A stretch of DNA of 33,262 bases. It comes from Xanthobacteraceae bacterium (lineage in GTDB: Bacteria > Pseudomonadota > Alphaproteobacteria > Rhizobiales > Xanthobacteraceae). How positions within the stretch are numbered: position 1 is the first letter of the stretch; the number at the start of each line of letters is the position of its first letter. Shown here piece by piece: positions 1 to 8,141 of this stretch. The notes under the pieces are model-generated. The model saw nothing but the letters and a program-made list of their open reading frames with translations. It made no database searches and was not told the DNA's origin. The position numbers were made by a program, and so were the translations under genes. The DNA is taken from contig JARLIY010000107.1 in the NCBI GenBank assembly GCA_031291475.1, positions 1 to 33,262 of the forward strand. Reading direction: 5' to 3'.

Positions 1-2234
1 CGCCCCAGTCGCGGGTGGTCCCAGCGCGCCAGCGCCTCGAAGCCGGCGACGGCGCGGTCCTCAAGCCGCACGATCGGTTGATAGAGGATCGAGATCTCTT
101 CGCGCTCGAGCGCCCGCCGCAGATCGGATTCGATCGATAGCCGATCGGATTTGCGCGCCCGCATCGACGGCTTGAACACTTCGATCCGATCGCCGCCCAT
201 GCGCTTGGCGTGATACATGGCGAGCTCGGCGTCCTTCAGTCTTTCCTCGGCGCTTTGCGGTTCGGAATCGCCGAGCGTCAATCCGATCGAGCCGGTCAGA
301 AAGATTTCGCGATCGTTGAAGGTGATCGGGGCGCGCAGCGTGCGGCGGATGGTTTCGGCCAGCGTGGTGATCCGTGCGGCGTCGCGCTCGGACAAGACGA
401 TGAGACCGAACTGATCGCCCGACAGCCGGGCCAGCGTGTCATGCGGCTTGATCAGCCGCCCGAGCCGGCGCGCCAGCGTGAGCAGGATCGAGTCGGCGAG
501 CGCCATGCCGACCGAGTCGTTGACCTGCTTGAAGCGATCGACGTCGATCACCATCACCGTCGGGCGGATCGTGCTGTCGGCCTTGGCGAAACCAAGCACC
601 GCTTCGAGCCGATCGAGGAACAGTTCGCGGTTCGGCAAGCCGGTGAGGTTGTCGTGCACGGCATCGTGCAGCAGCCGCTCCTCGACCGTCTTGAAGTCGG
701 TGACGTCGGTCAGCGTGCCGACCAGACGGATGACCTCGCCGTCGGAACCGACAACCGGCCGCGCCCGCAGCGCGAACCAAAGATAGTGGCCGCCCGACGT
801 GCGCATGCGGAAGTCCTGCGCGACACGGCCGCGGCGTTGCTCGACCACGCTGTCAAGCGTGGCGCGGAAGCGGTCGCGGTCGAGCGGATGCAGGACTTCG
901 AGCCAGGTCGCGGCTGCTCCGTCGAGCGATCCGGTTTTGAGCCCGAGCATGGTTTCGGTTTCCGGGCTGGTGAAGACCCGGTCGGCGGCGACGTCCCAGT
1001 CCCAGATCATATCGCCGGCGCCGGTCAACGCCAGCGCGCGGCGCTCGACGTCGGACACGATCCCCTGCGCCATGCCGCCGGCAAAGGCATGCTGCATCAC
1101 CGTGAAGCCTATCAGCATTACGATGTGAACGAGGCCGCCCAGCAGCGCCGGGCCGACGATATCGTTGGTAAGGTAGCCCAACACCGTCAGCGCGGCGCCG
1201 AACACCCAGACCACCAGCAGAAGCCAGGTCGGGATCAGCATCACTGCGCGGTCAAAGCCGTGGGTCGAGAGATAAACCACCAGGCCGAAGCCGAGTACGG
1301 CGATGAAAAACAGCGACATGCGGGCGATGCCGGAGGCGACCGCCGGCGAGAACAGCGCGACCGCCACCAGCGCGCCGAGAAAGGCGAGCCAGCCGACGGT
1401 GATATGCGCATAGCGCACGTGCCAGCGGTTGAGGTTTAAGTAAGCGAACAGGAATACCAGAAGCGTCGCGGCAAGGATCGCTTCGCCCGAAGCGCGCCAG
1501 ATGCGCTCGGTGCCCGACGACAGCTCGAACACTTTGCCCCAGAATCCGAAATCGATGCCGATATAGATCAGCACCGCCCAGCCGAGCGCAGCGGCGGCGG
1601 GAAACATGACGCTGCCCTTGACCACGAACAGGATAGTGAGGAACAGCGCCAGCAATCCGGCGATGCCGATGACGATGCCCTGATAAAGCGTGAGCGAGTT
1701 GACCTTGTCCTTGAACGCGTCCGGCTCCCACAGATAAAGCTGCGGCAGGTTCGGCGCCCGCAACTCGGCGACGAAGGTGATCACCGTGCCGGGATCGAGC
1801 GTGACGCGGAACACGTCGGCGGTGGAATTATCGATCCGCTCCGGTGGATCGCCCGATGACGGCGTGATGTTGACAATGCGCGAAAGTCCGAGATCGGGCC
1901 AGATCAGCCCGGAGCCGACCATGCGGTAATGCGGAGCGACGATCAGGCGATCGATCTGCTCGTCGCCGTTGTTGGCGAGCGCGAATACCGCCCAGTTGTT
2001 TCCGGCTTCGCGCGCGCGCACCTCGATGCGGCGAACGATGCCGTCGGCGCCGGGCGCGGTTGAGACTTGCACGCGGTCGCCGTCGGTGCGCTGGAACTCG
2101 ACCGCGTCGGTGAGGTCGATGGCCGCGGCGTCAAGCCGGATGTTGACAGCCTCGACCGCGGCCGCGGCGGAAACGCCGAGCCAGGCCGCGAACGCAAAGG
2201 CCGCAAGCGCCGTGGCGGCGCGAAGACATGCCAA
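1..2234 (-). CDS. Membrane-anchored PAS-GGDEF-EAL c-di-GMP signalling protein (C-terminus beyond window)
   Basis: Probable cyclic-di-GMP phosphodiesterase/sensor; 744 codons are present and the 3' end runs off the window. I start it at TTG 2234 because a GGAGG lies 7 nt upstream (2242-2246) and a signal-like hydrophobic stretch follows (residues 1-25). Order seen: extracytoplasmic region (about 25-170), a block of roughly seven hydrophobic helices (about 175-390), a PAS domain (about 404-510), GGDEF (about 525-690) and the beginning of an EAL domain with motif FEALARW near residue 733. The GGDEF signature is degenerate: it reads RLSGDQF near residue 603, and the inhibitory-site position is KPHD instead of RxxD. 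I therefore infer that the cyclase half is regulatory or weak and that the EAL half is the catalytic one. The layout resembles 7TM-type sensor proteins; the ligand is unknown. The start and the missing C-terminal half are the uncertain parts. Confidence 0.85.
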   Translation of the reverse strand, partial: MACLRAATALAAFAFAAWLGVSAAAAVEAVNIRLDAAAIDLTDAVEFQRTDGDRVQVSTAPGADGIVRRIEVRAREAGNNWAVFALANNGDEQIDRLIVAPHYRMVGSGLIWPDLGLSRIVNITPSSGDPPERIDNSTADVFRVTLDPGTVITFVAELRAPNLPQLYLWEPDAFKDKVNSLTLYQGIVIGIAGLLALFLTILFVVKGSVMFPAAAALGWAVLIYIGIDFGFWGKVFELSSGTERIWRASGEAILAATLLVFLFAYLNLNRWHVRYAHITVGWLAFLGALVAVALFSPAVASGIARMSLFFIAVLGFGLVVYLSTHGFDRAVMLIPTWLLLVVWVFGAALTVLGYLTNDIVGPALLGGLVHIVMLIGFTVMQHAFAGGMAQGIVSDVERRALALTGAGDMIWDWDVAADRVFTSPETETMLGLKTGSLDGAAATWLEVLHPLDRDRFRATLDSVVEQRRGRVAQDFRMRTSGGHYLWFALRARPVVGSDGEVIRLVGTLTDVTDFKTVEERLLHDAVHDNLTGLPNRELFLDRLEAVLGFAKADSTIRPTVMVIDVDRFKQVNDSVGMALADSILLTLARRLGRLIKPHDTLARLSGDQFGLIVLSERDAARITTLAETIRRTLRAPITFNDREIFLTGSIGLTLGDSEPQSAEERLKDAELAMYHAKRMGGDRIEVFKPSMRARKSDRLSIESDLRRALEREEISILYQPIVRLEDRAVAGFEALARWDHPRLG

Positions 2235-2563
2235 GAAACGACCTCCGAGCTGGATGGCCGGCGCAGTTCGCGCCCCGACAACGGGAAGTTCCCCGCTCCA
2301 CAACGTAGCCGGCTTTACGCCGAATTCGCGGCCTGGCGACGTCCGGCGCCCACCAGCCTAAAGCCCATGTCGATGAGTAGCTGTTGGGCCGCGCTGGCGC
2401 AAGAATTTTCCCGTGTCTTTTCAAAGGGTCAGGACGTTCCTGCCGATATGGTGACTTGCGCCCATCGGCCCATCGGCGCGTTCGGTGCCGGCCGCGTCCA
2501 CCAGCGAACGCGCGCGACAAGCGCGGCCGCCGCCGTTAATTTAGCGCGGGGAATGAGGGGAAA
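2235..2563. other. Intergenic region between the divergent EAL protein and DUF1192 gene
   Basis: This 329-nt stretch separates two divergent genes and should hold both promoters. I see a short inverted repeat CAGGA-cgt-TCCTG at 2430-2442 and a tandem CCCATCGG pair around 2462-2477. No convincing -35/-10 pair and no credible gene is visible. The frames open across it have no Shine-Dalgarno and no recognisable protein. Confidence 0.4.
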
Positions 2564-2758
2564 ATGCCCGCAATTGATCCGGACGATCTGCCGAAGAAAA
2601 AGATCACCCACGAGATGGGTCAGGATTTGGCGCTGCTCTCGGTCGGCGAACTCGCCGAACGAGTCGCGCTGCTCAAGGACGAGATCGCCCGGCTGGAAGC
2701 GGAAATGACCAGAAAGCGCGCCTCGCAAACGGCCGCGGATGCGTTTTTCAAGAAATGA
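2564..2758 (+). CDS. DUF1192 family small protein
   Basis: A 64-residue acidic/basic protein of the DUF1192 family, which is short and nearly confined to Alphaproteobacteria. GAGGGGA sits just upstream of ATG 2564, a strong ribosome binding site. The N-terminal part (residues 1-25) carries the family-like DPDDLPKKK and HEMGQDL patches, and residues 28-52 form a short amphipathic helix likely to be a coiled coil (ELAERVALLKDEIARLEAEM). There is no signal peptide or membrane segment, so it is probably cytoplasmic. Function is unknown. It lies directly upstream of the CtrA-type box and rcdA, an arrangement I recall from related genomes. Confidence 0.8.
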   Translation: MPAIDPDDLPKKKITHEMGQDLALLSVGELAERVALLKDEIARLEAEMTRKRASQTAADAFFKK

Positions 2759-2809
2759 ACGCTTGGCGTCCGCCATGCTGCAAAAGCATTTGGCAATTTT
2801 TCCGATTTA

Positions 2810-2841
2810 TTAACCTTTGGTTAAGGTTTCTCGTTCATTAT
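2810..2841 (+). promoter_or_regulatory. CtrA-type box and promoter of the putative small RNA
   Basis: TTAA (2810-2813), seven bases, TTAA (2821-2824) is an exact match to the TTAA-N7-TTAA CtrA recognition pattern. A -10-like CATTAT follows at 2836-2841, placing the box over the expected -35 position, as in CtrA-activated promoters. Predicted transcription start is near 2848, exactly where the first RNA hairpin begins. CtrA binding itself is inference. Confidence 0.6.
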
Positions 2842-2847
2842 GGTAAT

Positions 2848-2940
2848 CGTCCATCTTTGGACATCGAGTGGCTCCTGTCCACTCTGTTTGACGCCTCCCT
2901 GTTATCACCTTGAGCCGCCGGCAACGGCGGCTCTTTTTTA
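2848..2940 (+). ncRNA. Putative CtrA-controlled small RNA upstream of rcdA
   Basis: About 92 nt with three clean hairpins in series. Hairpin 1 is GTCCA (2849-2853), loop TCTT, TGGAC (2858-2862). Hairpin 2 is GAGTGG (2866-2871), loop CTCCTGT, CCACTC (2879-2884). Hairpin 3 is the terminator at 2912-2939. The loop of hairpin 2 contains CTCCT and the unpaired linker holds CCTCCCT (2894-2900); both are complementary to Shine-Dalgarno sequences, as in C-rich loop sRNAs of Alphaproteobacteria. A CtrA-type box and a -10-like element lie just upstream. An ORF crosses this segment (2840-3043) but has no ribosome binding site and runs through the terminator, so I read it as noncoding. I cannot assign it to a named RNA family. 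An alternative is a long 3' UTR of the DUF1192 gene. Confidence 0.6.
2912..2939 (+). terminator. Rho-independent terminator
   Basis: A perfect 9-bp stem, GAGCCGCCG (2912-2920) and CGGCGGCTC (2925-2933), closed by the stable GCAA tetraloop and followed by six T residues (2934-2939). It ends the putative sRNA and separates it from rcdA. Confidence 0.9.
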
Positions 2941-3052
2941 TGTTCCGCCGGCATTTGCCGCCGCGCCGGCAACTATGTCGGAAACTCTGGCCGCGCGCCC
3001 GCTGGACTCAACGGCCCAGGCGCGCGATGCTGCAAAGGTGTGAGGCGTACCC

Positions 3053-3574
3053 ATGTCCGAGAAGCGTGCGAGTGAAGCCGGCGCTGTGTCTTTCAGCGAG
3101 CGGCTGGCGAGTTCCCAGGTTTTTGCGACGCTGTTTCGCGACGGAATGGCGCTGGTCGAAGAGACCGCGAGCTATCTCGACGGCTCCGGCCGCGCCGACT
3201 CCAAGAAACTCGAACGCAGTGCGGCGCTGGTCTACGCCACCGAGAGCATGCGGCTGACCACGCGGCTGATGCAGCTTGCCTCGTGGCTCCTGCTGCATCG
3301 CGCGGTCAAGGAAGGCGAGATGACGCTCGCCCAGGCGAACAAGGAAAAGAGCAAGGTACGGCTTGCGGCCTGCGATCCGGGCGATGCCAAATCGATCGCG
3401 ATGCTGCCGCAGAAGCTTCAGGAGCTGATCGGGCGCTCGACTAAGCTGCAGGCGGAGGTGCGCCGGCTCGATGCCACCATGCACGCGCCGGCGCCGGTCA
3501 GGGTTGCGGTCGGCAATCCGGTGGAGCGGCAATTGGGCCTGCTCAAGGCCGCTTTCGAGCAGGATGGGCTCTAA
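3053..3574 (+). CDS. rcdA: RcdA-like regulator of CtrA degradation (DUF1465 family)
   Basis: A 173-residue, mostly helical cytoplasmic protein of the DUF1465/RcdA family, close to the usual family length. In Caulobacter, RcdA is an adaptor that works with CpdR and ClpXP in the cell-cycle proteolysis of CtrA. Recognisable family stretches are FSERLASSQVF near residue 13, LVEETASYLDG near residue 34 and TRLMQLASWLLL near residue 69, the last within the long helical core. The C-terminus (about 145-173) looks flexible, as in Caulobacter RcdA where the tail matters for function. ATG 3053 is chosen because GAGG lies 8 nt upstream and the only earlier in-frame ATG (2975) meets a stop before 3053. 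The gene follows a CtrA-type box and a terminated sRNA-like unit, so it needs its own promoter or read-through; I do not see a clear one. Confidence 0.85.
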   Translation: MSEKRASEAGAVSFSERLASSQVFATLFRDGMALVEETASYLDGSGRADSKKLERSAALVYATESMRLTTRLMQLASWLLLHRAVKEGEMTLAQANKEKSKVRLAACDPGDAKSIAMLPQKLQELIGRSTKLQAEVRRLDATMHAPAPVRVAVGNPVERQLGLLKAAFEQDGL

Positions 3575-3634
3575 AAACGCAATCGCTTCGGGCTGATCAG
3601 TCGCCTTTTAGTATTTCAAACGCCGAAGGCTGAA

Positions 3635-4279
3635 ATGTCGCGCAGCACCGTCGTTGAACGGCAGCGTCGGATACTCGACGATTTCTTCAAGATCGACGAG
3701 TTTTTGGTCGCCCACGAGCGGATCGACGGCACCATGAGCGCCGCGCAGAGGCGGTTGGTGTTCGAAAGAGGCGACTCGGTTGCCGTCTTGCTGCAGCATC
3801 GGCAGCGGCGATCGGTCGTGCTGGTCGAGCAATTCAAGCTGCCGGCGCTGATCGCCCGGCGCCGCGACGACAGCGCGACCACTGACGGATGGATCGTCGA
3901 AACGGTCGCGGGCATGATCGATGCCGGCGAAACGCCGGAAGCGGCGGCCGTTCGCGAGACTTTCGAGGAAACCGGATACCGGATCGCAAAGCCGCAATTG
4001 ATCGGCCGGTTCTTTGCGTCGCCGGGCGGCACGTCCGAACGCGTTTTTGTTTATTTTGCCGAGGTCGGCGACGCCGATCGGGCAGGTCGCGGCGGCGGCA
4101 TCGGCGACGAAGACATCAAGGTCGTCGATTTGCCGCTCGACGAGCTGTTCGACCGGCTTGCCCGCGGCGCCATTGAGGATACGAAGCTTGCGCTGGCGGC
4201 CTATTGGCTGGAGCGCCGGTTGCGGCTTTCCGCCGCCGGCGATGCGGGCGCTCGCGGCCCGGGCCCGGCTACTTCTTGA
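3635..4279 (+). CDS. Nudix hydrolase, ADP-ribose / nucleoside-diphosphate-sugar pyrophosphatase type
   Basis: A 214-residue Nudix hydrolase that should split a nucleoside diphosphate linked to another moiety. The Nudix box is complete: G93, E99, R107-E108, E111-E112 and G114 fit GX5EX7REUXEEXGU. Before it are the substrate-side strands ([12 protein letters not shown], about 61-72), and after it comes [13 protein letters not shown] (about 128-140). That PGG-S-E pattern is typical of the NudF/NudK branch acting on ADP-ribose or GDP-mannose. The substrate cannot be fixed from sequence alone. The end is glycine- and alanine-rich. Its last 11 nt overlap the convergent 3' end of rpmE. Confidence 0.85.
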   Translation: MSRSTVVERQRRILDDFFKIDEFLVAHERIDGTMSAAQRRLVFERGDSVAVLLQHRQRRSVVLVEQFKLPALIARRRDDSATTDGWIVETVAGMIDAGETPEAAAVRETFEETGYRIAKPQLIGRFFASPGGTSERVFVYFAEVGDADRAGRGGGIGDEDIKVVDLPLDELFDRLARGAIEDTKLALAAYWLERRLRLSAAGDAGARGPGPATS

Positions 4280-4493
4280 GGAAGCCCTCGAACTTTTTCT
4301 GGAAGCGCGACAGCCGGCCGCCGCGGTCGACCAGATGCTGCTGGCCGCCGGTCCAGGCCGGATGCGACTTCGGATCAACATCGAGATGCAGCGTGTCGCC
4401 GGGCTTTCCCCAGGTCGAACGGGTGGTGAATTCGGTGCCGTCGGTCATGACCACCTTGACCAGGTGGTAATCGGGATGGGTATCGGGTTTCAT
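4269..4493 (-). CDS. rpmE: 50S ribosomal protein bL31
   Basis: A 74-residue bL31 of the large ribosomal subunit. It begins [10 protein letters not shown] and contains the family signature [16 protein letters not shown] and HPAWTGGQ, then the basic tail. No cysteines are present, so this is the zinc-free (C-minus) form usual in Alphaproteobacteria. The start at 4493 fits family length; the longer in-frame extension to 4814 crosses the divergent ABC exporter and is not credible. It is convergent with the Nudix gene and divergent from the ABC exporter. Confidence 0.95.
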   Translation of the reverse strand: MKPDTHPDYHLVKVVMTDGTEFTTRSTWGKPGDTLHLDVDPKSHPAWTGGQQHLVDRGGRLSRFQKKFEGFLKK

Positions 4494-4554
4494 TGCGGTA
4501 TCTGAGCCTTTGCCGCGCCTTTGGCGCTTTGTCTCTGCCGGGAAATTTGGCGGC

Positions 4555-4583
4555 TCTATACCGCGGCGGCAGCGGCGAGACAA
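4555..4583 (-). promoter_or_regulatory. Candidate sigma-70-type promoter of rpmE
   Basis: On the minus strand a TTGTCT (4578-4583) and a TATAGA (4555-4560) are separated by exactly 17 nt. The predicted leader to the rpmE start is about 55 nt. Found by reading only. Confidence 0.5.
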
Positions 4584-4683
4584 GCCGCCGCTGCGCCGGT
4601 GTCGCACGTTGCCACCCCGGCATGATCGGGGCATTGTCTGCGCCAAGCCGGGCGGCGGGGCCGCGAAAAAGGCATTGCGGCGC

Positions 4684-6549
4684 ATGAACTTTACTGCCGA
4701 AAAAGACGCGGCGCTGCTGACCGCAACTCCGGCATCGCCGTCGGCGGATGCCGTGTCGGCTGTGCTGGCGATTGAAGGTCCGCTCAAGGCGCCCGCGGCG
4801 GAACGAAGCCTCAATCTGCGGCCGCTCGCCTCGCTCCTGCCTTACGTCAGGCGCTATCGCTGGCGCGCCATCGCGGCGCTCGGCGCTCTGATCCTTGCGG
4901 CGCTGACCACGCTGGTCGTGCCGATCGCCGTGCGGCGCATGATCGATTTCGGCTTCACCGCCCGCGGGCTGGCGCTGATCGACAGCTATTTCCTGGTCAT
5001 GATCGGCGTGGCGGCGGTGCTCGCGCTCTCAAGCGCGCTTCGCTACTACCTCGTCACCACGCTCGGTGAGCGGATTGTCGCCGACTTGCGCGGCGACGTG
5101 TTCGCGCATGTGACCTCGCTCTCGGCGGCCTTCTTTGACGAAGCCAGAACCGGCGAAGTGATCTCCCGGCTCACCGCTGACACGACGCAAATCAAGGCCG
5201 CGGTCGGCAGTTCCGTTTCCGTCGCGTTGCGCAATCTCGTGCTGTTTTTCGGTGCCGGCGCCATGATGGTGGTGTCCAGTCCGCGGCTCTCGGCTTTCGT
5301 GCTGGCGGCGATCCCGATTATCGTGCTACCGCTTTATGCCTTCGGCCGCGCCGTGCGCCGCCGTTCGCGTTTCGCGCAGGATACTCTTGCCGATGCGTCG
5401 GCCTATGCTGCCGAATTGATCGGCGCCGTGCGTGTGCTACAGGCCTTCACCAACGAGCGGCTCGGCATCGCACGCTTTCGCGATGCGGTCGACCGCGCTT
5501 TCGCTGCCGCGCGCGCTTCGATCCGCGCGCGCGCTTTCCTCACCGCCATCGCCATTTTCCTCGTTTCCGCGAGCGTGATCGTCGTTCTTTGGGTCGGCGC
5601 GCAGGATGTGCTGGCGGCAAAGATGACGCCGGGCCGGCTCGGACAATTCGTCCTCTACGCCGTGCTTGCGGCCGCGGCGCTCGGGTCGCTGTCGGAAATC
5701 GGCGGCGAGGTGGCGCAAGCCTCCGGTGCCGCGGAGCGACTGTTCGAGATCCTCGCGATCAAGCCGGTCATCGCCCGGCCCGCCCGACCGCTGTCGCTGC
5801 CGTCGCCGGCGCGCGGAGAGGTCGCTTTCGCCGACGTGCGTTTCTCCTATCCGACGCGGACCACCGTGTCGGCGCTCAATTCCGTCACGTTCCGCGTTGG
5901 GCAGGGCGAGAAGGTTGCGATTGTCGGTCCCTCCGGCGCCGGCAAAAGCACGATTTTTCATCTATTGCTGCGCTATTACGACCCGCTCGACGGGCGCATC
6001 ACCTTCGACGGCGTGCGGCTTTCCGATCTCGATCCGGCGGAGCTGCGTGCAAGGATCGCATTGGTCCCGCAGGACAGCGTGATGTTCGCCACTACCGTGC
6101 GCGAGAATATCCGCTTCGGCCGGCCGGATGCGTCCGACGACGAGGTCGCGCGCGCCGCCGCGCACGCGCATGCGGCGGCGTTCATCGCCGCCATGCCGGC
6201 GGGGATGGACACGCAGGTCGGCGAGCGCGGTATCACGCTTTCGGGCGGCCAGCGGCAACGGATCGCCATCGCGCGGGCGATCCTGCGCGACGCGCCGCTG
6301 TTGTTGCTTGACGAAGCGACTTCCTCGCTCGACGCCGAGAGCGAGACGCAGATCGCCGCCGCACTCGCCGAGTTGATGCGCAGGCGCACCACCATCGTCA
6401 TCGCCCACCGGCTGGCGACGGTGCTCTCCTGCGACCGCATCCTGGTGCTGGACGAAGGCCGCATCGTCGAAGAAGGCACGCACCAGACGCTGGTCGCCGC
6501 CGGCGGCCTCTATGCACGGCTGGCAAAGCTGCAATTCGAAGTGGGTTAA
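4684..6549 (+). CDS. ABC exporter, fused membrane and ATPase domains (MsbA/multidrug type)
   Basis: A 621-residue half-size ABC exporter expected to work as a homodimer in the inner membrane. Residues about 45-350 form the six-helix transmembrane domain, and the ATPase follows. Walker A is GPSGAGKST at about 415-423, the signature LSGGQ is near 519, Walker [13 protein letters not shown] is near 540-551 and the H-loop IAHR is near 573. All catalytic motifs are intact. I place the start at ATG 4684; an open frame reaches back to 4510, but that stretch is the divergent promoter region shared with rpmE and its translation looks unlike a protein. The first 40 residues are a low-complexity cytoplasmic lead. 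The substrate is unknown; lipids or hydrophobic drugs are usual for the family. Its 3' end overlaps the end of the convergent GGDEF gene by 4 nt. Confidence 0.9.
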   Translation: MNFTAEKDAALLTATPASPSADAVSAVLAIEGPLKAPAAERSLNLRPLASLLPYVRRYRWRAIAALGALILAALTTLVVPIAVRRMIDFGFTARGLALIDSYFLVMIGVAAVLALSSALRYYLVTTLGERIVADLRGDVFAHVTSLSAAFFDEARTGEVISRLTADTTQIKAAVGSSVSVALRNLVLFFGAGAMMVVSSPRLSAFVLAAIPIIVLPLYAFGRAVRRRSRFAQDTLADASAYAAELIGAVRVLQAFTNERLGIARFRDAVDRAFAAARASIRARAFLTAIAIFLVSASVIVVLWVGAQDVLAAKMTPGRLGQFVLYAVLAAAALGSLSEIGGEVAQASGAAERLFEILAIKPVIARPARPLSLPSPARGEVAFADVRFSYPTRTTVSALNSVTFRVGQGEKVAIVGPSGAGKSTIFHLLLRYYDPLDGRITFDGVRLSDLDPAELRARIALVPQDSVMFATTVRENIRFGRPDASDDEVARAAAHAHAAAFIAAMPAGMDTQVGERGITLSGGQRQRIAIARAILRDAPLLLLDEATSSLDAESETQIAAALAELMRRRTTIVIAHRLATVLSCDRILVLDEGRIVEEGTHQTLVAAGGLYARLAKLQFEVG

Positions 6550-7556
6550 CCGCGTGCAGCCGCGGGCTTATGCGGCTCCCCCGGTTCAAACCGACAGACG
6601 CGGTTGCGCCCTGAGCGCTTGGCCTCGTAAAGGGCGAGGTCGGCCTCTTTCAGAAGCTCGTCGATTCCGGCCGTATCGGCCCGGCTGACGCTGGCGCCGA
6701 CGCTGATCGTGACCGCAATTGAACGCCCCTCGATGGCGATCGAACGATCGACGACCGGCTGCCGCAACCGCTCGGCGGCGGCCACCGCGCTGTCGAGGGT
6801 CGCTTCGGGCAGTATCAGGGCGAACTCTTCTCCTCCGAGGCGCCCGACGATGTCCGACGTGCGCTTATGTTTCTGCAACGCAGCACCCACCGATCTGATG
6901 ACTTTATCGCCGACGTCGTGACCGTACGTATCGTTGACCGACTTGAAGTGATCGATGTCGATCATGAGGAAAGCCACCGATCGCCCGTAGCGCTTGAAGC
7001 GCGACCATTCATTTTCGGCAAGCACGAGAAAATGCCGCCGATTGTTCAGGCCGGTCAGCGCATCGGCGCAAGCAAGCTGCTCGAGCGCATCGGCCTGCCG
7101 CGTCAGCTCGCTGACATTGCCGTAAGTCAGGAGCCGGCCGCCGTCGGGCAGTGCCTTGCATCTGAATTGCAGAACCGCTCCGTCGGCGACGCGTATTTGC
7201 AGCGGACCTTCCTCACCCGTTCGAATTAAATCCATTTGCTTGGCGACGTAATCGCCCAATCGATCGTGAGATACCGCGTAAGCCTTGATACCGCGGCCGT
7301 GATACATGAGGCGGGCGAAAGTCAGATCGCTTTGGGCCATTTTATCGGGCACCCGCCAAAAGCGGCGGAAAGCGCGGTTGATGAACTTCACCCGGCGTTC
7401 CCGATCGAGCAAGACGATGCCGACGTTCAAATCGTCGACGATCGCGCGCATGACGGAAAGTTGCGCCGCGAGCTCGGTCATCTGAGCTTTAAGGTCGTCC
7501 CGGTCGCCGCCGCCGGAACGAGCGCTCACGGGAAACCGGATTGCACCGATGCGCAT
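6546..7556 (-). CDS. PAS-GGDEF diguanylate cyclase
   Basis: A 336-residue soluble diguanylate cyclase making c-di-GMP from two GTP. A short coiled stretch (about 20-37) is followed by a PAS-like sensor (about 38-140, with IVDDLNVGIVLLD and FWRVPDK) and a GGDEF domain (about 160-322). The active motif is canonical GGEEF near residue 240, and an intact I-site RTSD lies five residues before it, so product inhibition is expected. There is no membrane segment or signal peptide. AGAAGG-like sequence lies just before ATG 7556. It ends the long same-strand run that starts with tkt, but 141 nt separate it from the acetyltransferase upstream, so it may have its own promoter. Confidence 0.92.
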   Translation of the reverse strand: MRIGAIRFPVSARSGGGDRDDLKAQMTELAAQLSVMRAIVDDLNVGIVLLDRERRVKFINRAFRRFWRVPDKMAQSDLTFARLMYHGRGIKAYAVSHDRLGDYVAKQMDLIRTGEEGPLQIRVADGAVLQFRCKALPDGGRLLTYGNVSELTRQADALEQLACADALTGLNNRRHFLVLAENEWSRFKRYGRSVAFLMIDIDHFKSVNDTYGHDVGDKVIRSVGAALQKHKRTSDIVGRLGGEEFALILPEATLDSAVAAAERLRQPVVDRSIAIEGRSIAVTISVGASVSRADTAGIDELLKEADLALYEAKRSGRNRVCRFEPGEPHKPAAARG

Positions 7557-7697
7557 ATGACCTTCTCGCCGGCTCTTTGGGCGGCAAACGGCCGCAACTT
7601 ACCGCCGGTTCGCTGCGGCATGCCCAATCTGCCAGCTTTGCGGCACCAAATGGTTTCGCCAATCGGCAAATTTGTAGCGGTTGGTTTTATTCCTCGA

Positions 7698-8138
7698 TCA
7701 TGGCCGCCAGCGCATGCGGTGCACCGGCTTGCCGGAGATCGGGTTGACGCCGGCGTCGGCGATGGAAAATCCCTGCCTTCGGTAAAAGCCGATGGCGCGG
7801 GCATTGTCGGTATTGACGTCGAGATCGAGCCCGCGCGGCGAGAGGCGCTTGGCCTCATCGATCAGCGCTGCGCCGATACCGGCCCGCCAATGCTCCGGAG
7901 CGACCACGATCTGGTCGAGATAGAGCGTTTTCGGATCGACGGTGACGAAGCCGATCATGCCGCCTTCCGCCTCGGCGACCACGACAACCGCCGCAGGCAG
8001 CAATTCGTTGCGCCAGCGCACGCGCCACCAGTCGAGCCGTTCGACAAAATCGAGCGCCGGATAGGCGGCCTGCCAGGTGCGCAGCCAAAGCGCGATCGCG
8101 GTATCTTCGTCGCGCGGCTCATAGCGGCGCAAACGCAC
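7698..8138 (-). CDS. GNAT family N-acetyltransferase
   Basis: A 146-residue single-domain GNAT enzyme that should transfer an acetyl group from acetyl-CoA. The acetyl-CoA loop is visible as VVAPEHWRAGIGAALI (about 78-93, R85 and GIG 87-89), followed by the helix and the closing strand motif NTDNARAIGFYRRQGF (about 109-124). The substrate is unknown; amino-group acceptors from small molecules to proteins are all possible. It begins only 3 nt after the MotB/OmpA-like gene stops, so it is almost certainly co-transcribed and perhaps translationally coupled with the motor pair. Whether it modifies that pair is speculation. Confidence 0.88.
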   Translation of the reverse strand: MRLRRYEPRDEDTAIALWLRTWQAAYPALDFVERLDWWRVRWRNELLPAAVVVVAEAEGGMIGFVTVDPKTLYLDQIVVAPEHWRAGIGAALIDEAKRLSPRGLDLDVNTDNARAIGFYRRQGFSIADAGVNPISGKPVHRMRWRP

Positions 8139-8141
8139 GCC

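Noticed and set aside
210..1439. A 409-codon open frame on the plus strand
   Set aside because: It is antisense to the PAS-GGDEF-EAL gene, whose minus-strand translation shows real domains. The plus-strand product is rich in R, G, D and H with no recognisable motif, the usual shadow in high-GC DNA.
2536..2553. TTAATTTA as a CtrA box before DUF1192
   Set aside because: There is no second TTAA at the required seven-base spacing.
2840..3043. A 67-codon frame upstream of rcdA
   Set aside because: It runs straight through a perfect rho-independent terminator and has no Shine-Dalgarno; the segment is better read as an sRNA.
4510..4683. N-terminal extension of the ABC exporter
   Set aside because: It covers the divergent rpmE promoter and encodes an arginine- and cysteine-rich lead with no similarity to exporters.
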